This document shows, in pieces, positions 11,801 through 23,307 of a stretch of DNA of 64,000 nt (positions are counted from its first letter, which is position 1; each line of letters opens with the position of its first letter). Made by a program: the position numbers and the translations under genes. Where the stretch lies: contig CM054063.1 of NCBI GenBank assembly GCA_028641055.1, forward strand, positions 175,322,697-175,386,696. The letters run 5' to 3'. Source of the stretch: Alopecurus myosuroides. Its lineage: Eukaryota; Streptophyta; Magnoliopsida; Poales; Poaceae. The notes beneath the pieces were generated by a model that worked only from the letters and a program-made list of their open reading frames with translations, was not told where the DNA came from and ran no database searches.

Positions 11801-12616
11801 ATCTCTCATTTTCTCATGTTGTCCAGTGAAAATCGGAGTCTTGCCCTTGCTGACATATTCACGAAACAATTTTTCTTGAAGTTCCGGAATGATTCGGCCA
11901 TCTTCTGAAAGGCGAACTCTTTGACTAGCCTCCTCCTCTGACGTCCACCCGGAACCTCTTCACCGAATTCATCTTTTTTGTTGTATTCCGGAGGTAGAAT
12001 GAAATGTACCATAAGCTTTCTGAACATCTCCTTTTTTGTTCTCTTGTGGACATAACTGAAACCAAGACGTGCTTTCTTTGGCTCCTTCCATTCCTGGACG
12101 GTGATCGGGACGGTGTCTCTAACAATGACTCCGCATTGGTTGATAAACTTTGTGGTGTGCTGTAGGGGCTTGCCGGTTTCACAGACTGATTCGATGGTAT
12201 ATGTTTCTCCATCTTTCATCGCCTTGGATTTGCCACGCGTTGTCGTACTCGATCCGGCCGAGGGCTAAAATAAGAAAGAGAGTCGCGCGCGTTAGTGCAT
12301 ATGTATTCACATTTCAGTAAGTTTGTATCACGAGAGGCTCAATGTATATATATACCTCGTCGGAGGTGGTTGTTCTTTGCAATTGGAGATCGTCGTTTGT
12401 CGACGGTTGACCTCCGTCATCAATGTCCATTCCTTCACCTCCTTGATCATCCACAATGTCCGTTGCTTCACCTCCTTGATCATCGACAATGTCCGTTCGT
12501 TCACGTTCTTGATCATCAAGGTTCAGATAAGAAGAGATTACATCGTGTTCTCCGGCTATGATATCTAATAGATAACCTTCAGCCTCCTGTTCCGTCAGGT
12601 CTCTATTGTCCGCCAT
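8829..12616 (-). pseudogene. second CACTA gene: TNPA/Ptta-like N-part, Pro-rich linker, Ulp1-like (C48) protease C-part
   Basis: The start is the ATG at 12616 (MADNRDLTEQEAEGYLLDII), directly after a splice-acceptor-like site. Exon 1 is 12356-12616, with donor GTATAT and acceptor TTTTAG before 12264. The next part resembles the plant Ptta/En/Spm family (EMSKKNKANVDKKQYHHVMG). A tandem Pro-rich linker follows, then a helical region (about 10414-9743) and a cysteine-protease part. Exons 9273-9383 and 8829-9162 carry the His in FH, the Asp in IMDSMN, and the Cys in GICGYYVCE, matching a Ulp1-type triad. Damage: frameshifts near 11870 and 11240, a stop near 10488, and a TAG at 9374-9376 replacing the Trp normal after the catalytic His. 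The family role (deSUMOylation-like activity in transposition) is unproven. Confidence 0.75.
10561..10677 (-). repeat. 39-bp coding tandem repeat (Pro-rich linker)
   Basis: Three near-identical 39-bp units encode 13-residue repeats of the form ADKQQPSPPIPPP on the minus strand. They sit between the DNA-binding-like and protease-like parts of the second CACTA gene and probably form a flexible linker. Confidence 0.8.
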
Positions 12617-12625
12617 ATGTCACTC

Positions 12626-13529
12626 CTGCAGAGATGCATGTAGTAAAAATTAATTAAGTATATAGGAGACTTAGCAAATATTGTCGTAGAAGGAGGGAAA
12701 ACAGATTGCTAGGATTTTGGGTGGAAGAACGATGACCACCGGAGGGGGAAAACCATACTTTAGAGGTGTGTCCAAGATTAGTTTCTCAAATGACTTGGAG
12801 AACCCCATAGCTAGGTTGCATTTGCTTTCCTGGTCATTTTGGTATATTACACTTAATATTCTGAATTTATTGAATTAAAACTTATTTTCATTATTTTAAT
12901 GAATTTAATAAAAATTCAAATATGGTCTCATTTTGAACTTTGTCAAACATGATTGAAAATGATATAAACAGATAGCTTACATTTTTGTGAACATTTTGCA
13001 TATTTTTCCATAATTTTTGGAATTATAAATTAAAAGTTATTTAATTTAGAAGATTTAACTATTTTCTGTAATTCCATATACAGTGGGCCCCACGTGTCAT
13101 GATAACGTCATCAAAAAAAAATCTCGCCAACAGTGGCCAGGTGACGTCATTATGACGTCACCCCTGGCGTCACACGGTGGCCGGCGGTTGCAGTTTAGGC
13201 TCTCGGGTCTCCGGCGATTCCGGCGATTCCGGCCACGGGGGAGGGAACGAAGATGGGGAGGAGGCCACGGCCACTGTTCGACGGCGCCGTTCGATGGCGT
13301 TGGTTCGAGGGCGACGGCGACGGCCCGCGGGGAACCTACCGGAGAGACGGCGACGGGGCGGGGGCGGAGCAGGGTGGAGGCGGTGGACAGAAGGGCGCGG
13401 CGACCGCGACGGCGCGGTCCTCTGCGCGGGCGACGGCGACGGGGCAGAAGACGAGCGGGCGCCGGCGTGAGGGAAGACGAGGGTTTGGGACTTAGAAAAT
13501 TTTGGGGCCGGAAGGCATCGCGCATATAT
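12626..13529 (-). promoter_or_regulatory. promoter, GC-rich leader and 5' intron of the second CACTA gene
   Basis: On the minus strand a TATATA box lies at 13524-13529. A GC-rich leader follows (about 13495-13340) and ends in a donor-like CCG/GTAGGTT at 13340/13339. An AT-rich stretch then runs to an acceptor-like CTGCAG at 12626-12631, 10 bases before the ATG. This reads as a 5' untranslated exon plus an intron of about 0.7 kb. The splice sites are inferred from consensus only. Confidence 0.5.
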
Positions 13530-13537
13530 AGGTCCAG

Positions 13538-13757
13538 TCTTTAGTCCCGGTTGGTGTCACGAACCGGGACTAAAGGTCCCCCGGGGTACCCTCCGCGGGC
13601 CTTTAGTCCCGGTTGGTGTCACGAACCGGGACTAAAGGTCCCCCTAGTCCCGGCTGGTGTCACGAACCGGGACTAAAGGTGCAATTTTCGCGGCGTTTTG
13701 TTCCCGCGCAGAACGAGCCTTTAGTCCCGGTTCGTGATACGAACCGCGACTAAAGGT
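13538..13757. repeat. internal array of CACTA subterminal-type inverted motifs
   Basis: Four inverted pairs of CTTTAGTCCCGGTT and AACCGGGACTAAAG (some arms vary, for example CGGCT or CCGCGAC) lie at about 13538-13577, 13600-13639, 13645-13679 and 13718-13757. Each pair is separated by a few bases and could form a hairpin. The array begins 8 bp upstream (minus-strand sense) of the TATA box of the second gene, far from either transposon end. Confidence 0.85.
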
Positions 13758-13786
13758 GGTTATTCAAATACTTTTCCTTTCCCAAA

Positions 13787-13908
13787 CTTAAAAATACAAA
13801 TAATATATCAGAAAATTCAGAAAAATAAAACTAATTCTTTTTAAAATCTTAAAAATACAAATAATATATCAGAAAATTCAGAAAAATAAAACTAATCATA
13901 AAGATTAT
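13787..13908. repeat. 61-bp tandem duplication
   Basis: The block starting 'cttaaaaatacaaataat' at 13787 repeats at 13848 with near identity over about 49 bp. It is AT-rich and non-coding. It lies in the CACTA between the motif array and the Tat-type insertion. Confidence 0.8.
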
Positions 13909-13989
13909 ATAATAATAAAGATTCACACACATCTTGAATATATATATAGATAAAAAAGGCAGTACATAATGGCTAGAGTGGATCTAAGC

Positions 13990-14563
13990 TGTCGAGACAT
14001 CGTAGTAGTTTTCATAGACTGGGGTGCCATGAGACTACGGTAGAGACGTGGGGTAACGGGATAGCGTAGTAACACAGAACACGGGATTTTACCCAGGTTC
14101 GGTACGTCGCGACAGTACGGCGTACCTACTCCTGCACTTCTCACTATGTGGGACTAAAGCCCGTATAATAAGGTTACAATGTAAGGGAATAGATCCAGCT
14201 ACTCGTCGAGGGTGAACTTCCCGGCGAGTTGCGTAAGGCTTGAGCTTGAACCTAGAACCTTGGAACTAAAAGAACTTATGTAATCTATCTCCCGTCCGGC
14301 TTTATATAATAGCCGGATTAGGGCTTACAGAACAAGAAACCTAGAAGACTACGTTTAACTTGTAACTTGGAAAGTAAGGAATCTGTCTTCTCCTCCAAGC
14401 CAGATCACGTGGGCCGTGATCCGGGTTCTTCTAGAATCCGGCTTCTGCGCGTCGGACTACTGGGCCGCCCAATGGACCTAAGCCCATTACCATGTAGGCC
14501 ACCCTGGTAGTCTGGCTCTTTTGTCTACCATCTTCTATACCCCTATTCAGTATATATCCGACA
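13990..14563 (-). repeat. 3' LTR of the Tat-type element
   Basis: In element sense it starts TGTCGGATATA and ends GATGTCTCGACA. A TATA-like sequence sits inside a palindrome (ccggctttatataatagccgg class) at 14301-14310. It is the same length as the other LTR. Confidence 0.92.
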
Positions 14564-14582
14564 GTAGCCCCCAGGAAGGATC
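14564..14582 (-). other. polypurine tract of the Tat-type element
   Basis: Minus-strand sequence CCTTCCTGGGGGCTAC abuts the 3' LTR. A G-run of this form is the usual plus-strand primer of Tat-type elements. Confidence 0.7.
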
Positions 14583-14954
14583 AAAACTCTGAAACTCCGC
14601 CTTTCGTCAAATACATTTTGTCCGGGAAACTTGATTCAGCAGTCTTGATTCTTTCTTCTTTCCTTTTGAAGGAGATGGTAACATAAAACTCGGAACTATG
14701 AAAATCCGGCTTTTCTTCTCGCGATCCTTCGCGGAAAAGGAACTTATGACATCAGCGCCTCAATCACGCTGACGCAAGCGCCGCTTGGTTTCACGCGGGA
14801 AACCCTGCAACGTATCTCTGACAGATTCTCACGAGAAACGAGGAGATAGCCATCATTCCTCTGTCGTTCCGTTTCCCGGATTTTCCGGCGAGCGACACGC
14901 GTCGAACATCCAACGGTCAAAAGAGCCGTTGGCGCGTATCTAGAGGTTTTCAGG

Positions 14955-14962
14955 CTATAAAT
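14955..14962 (+). promoter_or_regulatory. TATA box of the antisense gene
   Basis: TATAAATA in a ggctataaatagcc context lies 150 bp before the ATG at 15105, which allows a leader of roughly 115 bp. It lies inside the element but outside the LTR, so the antisense gene appears to have its own promoter. Confidence 0.65.
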
Positions 14963-15104
14963 AGCCGTCCTCGTCGTCATCGGAAATCTTTCCTCACTCC
15001 ACACTGCCCACGCCATTGACGCAAACGCGAGCACGAGAGCAAGAACGAGACCTTGCCCCGACGAGCCCTTTGCACGCCGGAGCGCTCACTCGCCACCGAA
15101 GAAG

Positions 15105-18041
15105 ATGGCCTCTCCGTCGTCCTCACCGGCTCGCGCCTCCATCGACGAGCTTTTGGGCGACCTAGATCCACAGCTGGGGTCGCCCAAGCATGCCGGCGGC
15201 GAGCCGGAAAAGGCCACGGCATCCGCGGCGGGCGGAGGAAACGCTTCCGCCGCCGCGGACGTAGCGGGCCCAAGCGCCACGACAACTCCGCCGTTCGCAC
15301 CTGAAACGGCGGAGGAGAAAATCGAGCTCCTTGGCGAGAAACTCGCCGCCGCGAAGGCCGCCGCCGCCGCCGCCGCCGGAGCAGACGAGGAAGAGGAAAC
15401 TGCAGGCAACTGGAGTGCCTGCAGTATTCCCCCGGCTCTCCTTCCAAACTTGGAGAAGGAGGGTTTGGTGCTCAAAAAGAAATGGCGGCTCCCGGAAGAG
15501 GAGACCGAACCCATGCCACAAGAAGGCGAAAGGGTACTTCTTGCCTCCCACCTTCTACGAGGTATGGGGCTCCCACCTTCCTCTTTCTTCCTCCAGGTTC
15601 TGTCACATTACAGCATCCAACCTCACAACCTTCCTCCCAATTCCATTCTGTACATGGCCGGCTTCCAGGCCTTGTTCGAAGGTTACCTAGGGATAGAGCC
15701 TAGGTTAGATTTTTGGCTGTACTGCTTTGGGGTCAAGCGTAACTCTTCGGAGGGCGCACTCCCAAATTGCGGGACCATTTCCTTTACTCTTCGGAGATTC
15801 CGAGAGGATTGGTTCCCCAAAATCAAAACTTCAGAATCCGTCAAATTTTGGACGGGTTCTTTTTTCTATCATCCCGACGTGCCTTTTCCTAAAAAGGCCG
15901 TCGGGGTTCCACCTTTTGTGAACTCCGCCGCCGTTCCCCAGGATAACTGGGTAACAGAGGCCGTCCAAGTTCTGCCTCCAGATCTGCTAAGGATCAAGAG
16001 GCGCATCGCCAAGCTCACCTCCTCCAAACCTCCTTTGACCGGTATGGACACGGTCTTTTGCTGGCTGGATAGGCGGATTCAGCCATTAGCAAACCACGGA
16101 GGCCGTCTCCTGTGTGAATACACGGGAGCCAAGGATCCAATGCGGACAACCGACAAGGATTGGCCCGCAAAGGAACTTAGGCGGCGCATCAATCAGTTGG
16201 TCGCATCGCGCGACCAATACACGGAGAGTCGGCCAATGTACACGGCCGACAACCCAGCTCCCAAGGTAAATTTTCCGTCATTTGGGTATAATCTCAATTC
16301 CTGGATAATCTACCTTTTGACTCTGATTGGTTCTTCCGACAGCTTGCGGATCTTCCAGACTCGGAGTTAGCCTCCGAGGCCGAGCTGGATGCGCTGCGCA
16401 CCGCCGCTACGGGTGGGCGCAAGCGCAAGAAGATAATTTCTTCGGATGAGATTATCGACCTTGACGGAATCCCCGTCGCCACTTCCAGGTTATTTTCTTC
16501 CGGGTTTTTCTTTTATGGGATCTTTTTCGTCCATCTTCGGCGTTTTAACCTTTTCCAGGTTTTTGGTTTTTAGCCTACCCCCCTCCAACCTGAAGCTGAG
16601 AAAGCTGAAGAAACTCAGGGTTCCTTCCAGCCGAGGCAGCCAACCATCTCCCGCCGTCGCCCCGGACACGCCGCAGACAATGGCGGAAGATCCTACTGCA
16701 GCCCCCACCACCAAGCCCCCAGAGCCCAGCCAGCCCGTTGTATCCGAGTCGGATACGAGGGAAAGGGCGGCCCCAGAGGTGGGGAAATCTTCTCGGACTT
16801 TCGACGAGGAAATCCCCACCTTTGACAAGGATTTTAAGGCTATCAATGACGGCTTGGACGCAGCCGGAAATCACTTCGCGGAATACGCGAAAGAATTCCA
16901 AGAAAACTTAGCAGGTTTGCAGCGCATGAGCCAGGTATGTAACTCTAGCCCCCAAGCATTAAACAAAATGCATGCTTTTTTGCTTTGATGTTTTTTGTTA
17001 ACCATACTTTTCCTTGCTGTGTTTCAGCAAACCTCCGAGGCCATAAACCTGGAAGTTTTCAGGAAGCTCACCATCAAGAATAAAGAAGTTCGAAGTCTTC
17101 TTTCTATTCTTGAGGAGAAGGAGGCGGAGCTGGAATCATCTCAGCTCGCTTTGACGGAGACGAAAGGTAAGCTTTTTTCGTTTTGAAATTTCCGATTTAA
17201 GACTTTGTCCAAGTTTTTTCCCGAGGAAATTGATCAACTCGGATTTTCCCTTGCTTTTCAGCTGCCTTAGCTCAGGCTAAGCAAGCAGCGGAAGATTCTG
17301 GCAACGCCGAAATTCTCCGCAATGAGAACATTGAGCTTCACAAGAATCTTGTGAAAGCTCAACAAGACCTGGAAGCCAGCAACCTGGCTCTTGGAATGGC
17401 TAATTCCAAGGCTTCCGAACAGGCGGAGAAAGACAAATCCACCATTCAGGATTTGACCGAAGCTCTGAACCTTCGCCTGGAGGAAGTTTCCGAGATCGAC
17501 AAGCTCATCGGTAAATTTCTTACCCTTTTCCTCATCTTTCCATGTTTTGCTTTCTCTGTTTGTCTGCTTAACCCTTTTGTATGTTTTATTGGATCAAACA
17601 GGAGACACCCCAGATGGAACTCGGATTGCAGGCATCCGAGCTTTCGGGGAAACATGGAATTCGATTAAGGCTGCCGGGACGCAGCTCAGAGAGAAGTTCC
17701 TTCCCGATAAATCTGGGGAATGCTCGGAGGTTGAAAAACTTCCGGGTATCATCATGGAGGTGGCGGAGTCCAAGGAGTCTCTTCTCCGCTCCGCTGCACG
17801 GGGTGGTGCGCGCATGGCCTTAGGCCTTATGCGCATGCACTATCCTAGTGCCAGATCCTGGCGTGTGGCCACCGGTGTCCCTCAGGGATACACGGATGCG
17901 CAACGAACCACCATCTTTGGTGAAGTTAAGGGCCACGCCACCCAGATTGCCGCCATGGTAAATGTCGCCGTCAACTATCCAGAAGAGGAAGCTCCTCCAA
18001 TCCCCGACGAAGAAAGCAGCGAGGAGGAGTCGGATTCTTGA
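15105..18041 (+). CDS. intact six-exon antisense gene ('putative gypsy-type transposon' domain protein)
   Basis: Inferred exons are 15105-16265, 16343-16488, 16574-16934, 17028-17166, 17262-17510 and 17602-18041. Every intron starts GT and ends AG, all phases agree, and the joined frame has 831 codons with no stop. The N-terminus (to about residue 130) is Ala/Pro-rich. Residues about 140-300 match the plant PF04195-like domain, with GERVLLASHLLRGMG and LPPNSILYMAGFQALFEGYL as markers. A Pro-rich link follows, then a coiled coil in exons 4-5 and an acidic C-terminus (EESSEEESDS). An A/T-rich 3' region with a possible poly(A) signal follows. It lies between the partial RT and the 3' LTR on the opposite strand. 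Its function is not known to me. Its integrity contrasts with the broken gag-pol. Confidence 0.85.
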
Positions 18042-18659
18042 AAGGTTACCTGGAACCTGAATAGAAAAGGTAGACAATAGGAGCATTACTGTTCTTTCAT
18101 TTGTAATCTGGAATGTAATGCTTCTTTTATATTAATGAGAATTCCGCCTTTTGCAGTTTAAACTATGAAATTACTTTGCAAGTTATTTTGGATTTTACCA
18201 TTCCTTTATCTTCTAAGTTCTCTGGTGTATATGCTTTAACTGTCCTTAGTGTTTGAAATGGCTCAAATAGCATTATGAATCGTTATGCCGAGTAACTGGG
18301 GACGAACCAATCAGTTTTTTGAAACTCGGAAACATGAATCATGCTAAAAGCATTTTTACTAACTAGTTCCAGTAACCCAGCATACGCACAATCAGATAAG
18401 ACTTAGAGAAACAAGGAAAGTTTTAAGTGAAACTTGGGCACGCAGGCAATTCAAGTTTCCTTTAGCCGTTAAAAGGCTGAAAAATCATTCAGTTATGTAA
18501 CGCCGAGTACGCAAGCACAATTCGGGTTAACGTTGAGAAATTTGTAAGATCATTGGGAAATAGATGAGGCGGAAACACTTTGCACTTATAAGAAATATGG
18601 ATGACAGCATTCCGACAACTTTATTTCATGATCTCAAAAGATGTTTACATAGATTTGAA
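18042..18659. other. spacer between antisense gene and partial RT
   Basis: No conserved frame is seen. It holds the 3' untranslated region of the antisense gene (18042-18150) and AT-rich sequence. RNase H and integrase coding would be expected here or beyond in an autonomous element, and neither is present. Confidence 0.6.
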
Positions 18660-19640
18660 CTAAGTACAGAAGGGGACATAACTTGCTAGACGTTCCCAGG
18701 CTTCCGCAATCCACTTGACCTTGTCGAACTTCTCCAGCAGTTTGTGAAATGGTAAGGTTTTAGCCCCCAGCCAACTAAGAAATCTTTTTATGGCTGTGGC
18801 GGAACCCGGCAATTCTGGGACATCTTTTTCACACGTAAGTTCTGAGATGTTCGAGATTGCCTTAATCTTTTCCGGGTTAACTTCTATTCCTCTGTGAGAA
18901 ACGATGAAACCCAGAAGTTTTCCTGAGGGAACCCCGAATACGCACTTAGATGGATTCAACTTCATCTTGTAAGTGCGCAAGTTTTCGAAGGTTTCTCGCA
19001 AATCCTCAAGGAGTGTATCTTTTTCCTTGGTTACGACAGCGATATCGTCCATGTAAACATGGACGTTTCTGCCAATTTGACTATGCAAACAGCGTTGCAT
19101 GCAACGCTGGTAGGTTGCACCTGCGTTTTTCAGGCCAAAAGGCATGGTTATATAGTAATACGTCCCGTACGGGGTTATAAAAGAAGTCTTGATTTGATCT
19201 TCCTTTTTCATGCGTATTTGGTGGTACCCGGAGTATGCATCCAAAAAGCATAAAAGCTCAGAGCCTGCAGTGGCGTCTATTATTTGATCGATTCGCGGTA
19301 ACGCAAACCTATCTTTCGGACATAACTTGTTCAATCCTGTGTAATCTATACACATTCTGAGGGCAGTTGTGTCTTTCTTCGGCACTAATACCGGATTTGC
19401 GGACCAATCAGTATGGATTACTTCCTTGATAAAATCCGCTGCTAAAAGCCGGATAATTTCCTTGCCAATAGCCTTCCGTCTTCTTCCGTCAAATCGACGG
19501 AGACCTTGTTTGACGGGTTTTGATCCGGGAATAACCTTGAGTTGGTGCTCAGCAAGTTCCCTGGGTACGCCTGGCATGTCAGCTGGACACCAGGCGAAAA
19601 TATCCCAGTTCTCACGGAGGAACTTGATGAGCTCGCCTTC
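18660..19640 (-). pseudogene. reverse transcriptase, truncated
   Basis: Minus-strand frame with RT motifs in order: DWSANPVLVPKKD, RMCIDYTGLNKLCPKD, DAYSGYHQIRM, the catalytic VYMDDIAVVT, and LGFIVSHRGIEVNPEKI. It ends at the RNase H junction with a stop after about 20 residues beyond the WLGAKTLPFHKLL motif. No RNase H or integrase follows. It is joined in frame to the protease region, from which a TAG at 19641-19643 separates it. Confidence 0.9.
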
Positions 19641-20549
19641 CTATTTGTCGGTCATCCCAGTCCCTACAACGACGAATTTTGTCGGATCTTTGGGATCTAG
19701 GATTACCTGTCTTGTATTCTCGGACGCCTTGAAGCTATCTGTTGGCTTCCGAGTTTCTTTTCCTGCCGGCATTTCTTTCGGCGATACCTCCTTGGCTAAC
19801 TCCTTCAGTTCTTCCTGAGCTATAACTCTTTGAGCGCAAAGGGCGTTTTGCTTCTCCAACTCGTTTGCCAGCTTGAAATCACCGGCAATGGTGATTACTC
19901 CTCCTTTGGGTCCTGGCATCTTCAGCTTGTTGTAGATATAGCAAGATCTTGCCATAAACTTGGCGAAAGCCGGACGTCCGAGTATTGCGTGATACACGCT
20001 CTCGAACGGCACAACTTCGAAGGATACTTTTTCCTGCCGGAAGTGATCTTTATCTCCGAAGGTGACATCTAGGGAAATTTCTCCTAGGGATCGTGCTTGC
20101 CTGCCAGGAACAATGCCATGGAAGCGTATATTGCTGTAGTTGAGCTGGGACTCGGATATCTTCAAATGCTTCAGTGTATCCAGGTACATTATATTGATGC
20201 TGGATCCTCCGTCCATCAGCACTCTTCTTAGCCTAGTGTTTTGAACAATAGGGCTTACAACAAGAGCTTGTGTGCCGGGTTCAGGGATATTTCCGGGATG
20301 ATCTGACTGATCCCAGATTATCGGTGTGTTGGAGTACTTCAAGAATTTTGGGGTTGCAGGAACAACCGCGTTTATTTCTCGAAGTGTCCTTTTGGCCACC
20401 TTTGCTGACGGGGTTGCTAGGAAAGTTAACATTGCTTCTCCGTCAACTCTCGGAAATTTGGGTTCGCCTTTTCGCTGCTGTTCCTGGATTTTGTCATCAG
20501 TGTCCGATTCACTGTCTTCTTTTTCAGCTTCTGGCTTTTGTTTGGCAGG
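19641..20549 (-). pseudogene. protease region of the Tat-type polyprotein
   Basis: Minus-strand frame from just after the gag stop (20550-20552) to the TAG at 19641-19643. It contains an aspartic protease-like site in the DGG form typical of Tat elements (VLMDGGSSINIMYL) and a following ILGRPAFAKF motif. The frame is the same as gag and RT. Only stop codons, not frameshifts, separate the parts. Confidence 0.85.
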
Positions 20550-23307
20550 TTACCTCTTGGAACCCTTCCCTTTATTTCCGGATCCTGCATTGCCTTTCAT
20601 ATGCTTGTTTAGCCGGCATTGCGCGTTTGTGTGGGTTGGTTTCCCAAACTGAGAGTGGTGGACGCAGGGTTCCGACTTAATTCTCTCCCATTCTTCAGGA
20701 GTGTAATTGATGGGATCCGGACTGCGGCCTTTCCACTTGTTCCCTTTTTCTCCTCCAAAGGCTATGTTAACCTCCTTGGGTTTTGTTGTTGACTCCGGAG
20801 TTCCTTTTTTATCAGAATGAGGTGTTTTCTTGGCCAGTATCAGTGACTCAATATTGCCTCCTCTTGCTCTGATATCGTCTTCGGCTGCAGCGTGCTCATT
20901 AGCGGTTGTAAGCATAGATCCGAGATCTTTGTGCTTTTTAGAACCAACCATGAACGGTACAAGTCCGGGTTTTAGGCCATTGACGAAAGCATGCATTGCT
21001 TGTACGTCAGTTACTCCAGAGCAACTATTCTTCATTGCAGTCCATCTGGAGATGAAATCCACGTATGGTTCGTCTTCAAATTGGGTGCAACGGTTCAGCT
21101 GGTTGATGCTATTTGGGCGTTTGTATGTTCCCCGGAAATGCTGAGTAAATACTCTCGCCATATCATCCCAACTGTCGACAGTTCTTGATGGTAAACCATT
21201 AATCCAATCTCTGGCTCCGTCTAGCAACATTAGGGGAAGAAACTTGACAGCTTCCAGGTCTGTCCCGTTGTTGATTTGGACGACTGTGTAATAATCTGAA
21301 AGCCAGGTATCCGGGTTTGTACTGCCGGTATACTTTTGGTAGGTTGGACCAACTTTGGCGAAGCCAGAATGCAGGGTTATCCTTCGGATCCTGTCAGTAA
21401 AACACTTAGGACCAAAGTATAGATCATCCTTTTCTGCTCTATCAATATGTGCAGAATATCTCCCGGCTGAATGGACAGAAGGGGATCTGCTCCTTTCTTT
21501 TCCATTGTTGCGCGGACGCGTTTTTCCGAGGTTATCTCTATCTCTTCCGTTGTCACGCCGTCTGGGATTAGGTGGAGTCCTGCTCCTGTACCTTTCCTTA
21601 TCTTTAGGCGGTGTCCGAGATCTTTCACGTCTGTGAGGTGTATCGTATCTTCCAGCTTTTTCAGCTGGGTTTCTCGGAGGTGGCATTATTTTGCCGTCAT
21701 TCCGGTGTTTGTCTTCCCGATCGTGTGGTTTATATCCATCTTTTGGGAGATGAGGTCCGGTTCTAGACGCTGCGTCCCGGTTGTCGGGGTTTTTCTTTTC
21801 TTTTCTCGGATCCTCTTTTTTATCCGAATCTCCGGGTTCTTCCGGTCCAGGTGCTCCAGCAGCGCAAGTAACAGTTTTGCAGAGGGCGGAATTATCATGC
21901 AGCCTCCCTGATCGCTCTTGTCCTCGCTGTTGCTGCTGTAATGCTTTTCCTAGGAAAGCATACACCCCTTGGAGTTTTTCCCCGTTGGACTACAGATCGT
22001 TGTTTAGGATGGCGAACGCTGCTTCCGCGTTTTCTGCTGCGGTTTTGTATATTGGTTCGCCCTTGGCATCTTTGCCGTTTAACTGCTTTTGCCAAGATGG
22101 GTTATAGAACCTTTCTTTTGGCGGCAGTTCTTCCGGTTTTGCAATTCCGGGTAACCTAGTAGGTTTTAAGGCAGATCTATGCTTTCTCTCGTACTCCTCT
22201 ATTTCTTCCTTCATGATTTTGATGTCATTATGGGTTTGTTGGAGATGTTGCCGAGATCTAAGCAGATGTTGCTGTTGCCGTTGGAAAGCTTGTCTCCTGG
22301 CTTCCAGCATCTCAGGGGGTTCATTGGGTCCCACTGGAGTTTGTAATAGTTCTTGCTCTTCCAGTTCTGTCATTGGCGGAGCAGTGATTTCCTTAGATTT
22401 CTTTTCTGTAGGCTTTGTGCCACTAATATCTCCAACTTCCAGGTTTTCATCAGCGAGATCAGCTGACTTTTTCTTCCGGAGTTTGCACTGGAGTTTTTTA
22501 GAAGCACGGTGCTTTTTCTTGGAAGACGGAGGTTTTTTGACAGGTTCATCCTCTGTCATCTCCTTGACATTAGGGAATATCGGGGAAGTTTCTCCGTCTT
22601 CCCTCTCTTCCACTGGCGGAGGGGTTTTAGGGCTTTCCTGGCTGTCGGCACCCGTTGTATCGGCTGGTTTTGCCATTAGCACTTCATGGAATCCCTCTTG
22701 AAAGGACTTAACTTTTCTTACGAAGGCATCATCGTCTTCGTCTTCGGAGTCGAAGTTATCCGATCCGGTTTCCGACTCCAATCTCGCCTCTATGGCGGCA
22801 AGCACGGACTCTGTTTCCGAGTTCATCGTCTGGTTGACGGATGTCGGATCTTCCGTCTCTGTGACGGGTATTGGTTCTTCCGTCTCTGTGACGGGTGTAA
22901 TGTTGTTATCTGCCTCTTGCATGGGATTTCCGTCATCCATGTTTTCAGCGATCTCGGATTGCACCATGCCGATAAAGTGCGTATCACTGTTTTGTCGGCG
23001 ATCTGAGCAAAATCCGGCATCATAGTCGTTTTCGACTGGGTATAGGGCGGGTGGGAAATACTTGCTTTCACCGCAAAACCCCATTGCTTCCGCGGTTAAT
23101 CCGATAAAGATGTTAGCAGATCCAATCGGTAAAACGCAGGCACTTACCAGGTGGTTTTGCGCCGGTATGTAGGATCCGTTGTCGAGGAAGCGCCCGACGT
23201 CGTCGTCGAATTCCAGGCTTCCGACAGTGATCGATCTTCCAATTCCGCCTAATATCCCAGATCGGAACTTCACGCCTGACGTCGTTTGCCCCACGGTGGG
23301 CGCCAAC
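20550..23307 (-). pseudogene. gag of the Tat-type element with an in-frame TAG
   Basis: The frame is open from within the 5' LTR through the primer site. It includes an acidic, repeat-bearing N-part (PVTETEEP-type repeats near 22870), Lys-rich and coiled-coil stretches, an Arg/Ser/Asp-rich linker, and a retrotransposon gag core (TWLSDYYTVVQINNGTD, DEPYVDFISRWTAMKN). A knuckle-like CX2H...H..C motif lies near 20640. A TAG at 21990-21992 splits it, and a TAA at 20550-20552 ends it. The start codon is uncertain. gag builds the virus-like particle that packages element RNA. Confidence 0.85.
23288..23305 (-). other. primer-binding site of the Tat-type element
   Basis: Two bases inside the 5' LTR, the minus strand reads TGGCGCCCACCGTGGGGC. 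It starts with TGG as needed to pair with a tRNA CCA end. The exact tRNA is not assigned. Confidence 0.75.

Noticed and set aside
13097..13525. Minus-strand GC-rich ORF of 142 codons
   Set aside because: It overlaps other open frames, contains the presumed leader and donor site, and has low-complexity Arg/Pro composition.
13538..13757. Regularly spaced palindromes resembling a CRISPR array
   Set aside because: They are inverted pairs of the CACTA subterminal motif; spacing and content match the transposon ends, and the DNA is plant nuclear.
14977..15551. Minus-strand ORFs opposite exon 1 of the antisense gene
   Set aside because: They are frame shadows of the GC-rich, Ala-rich exon.
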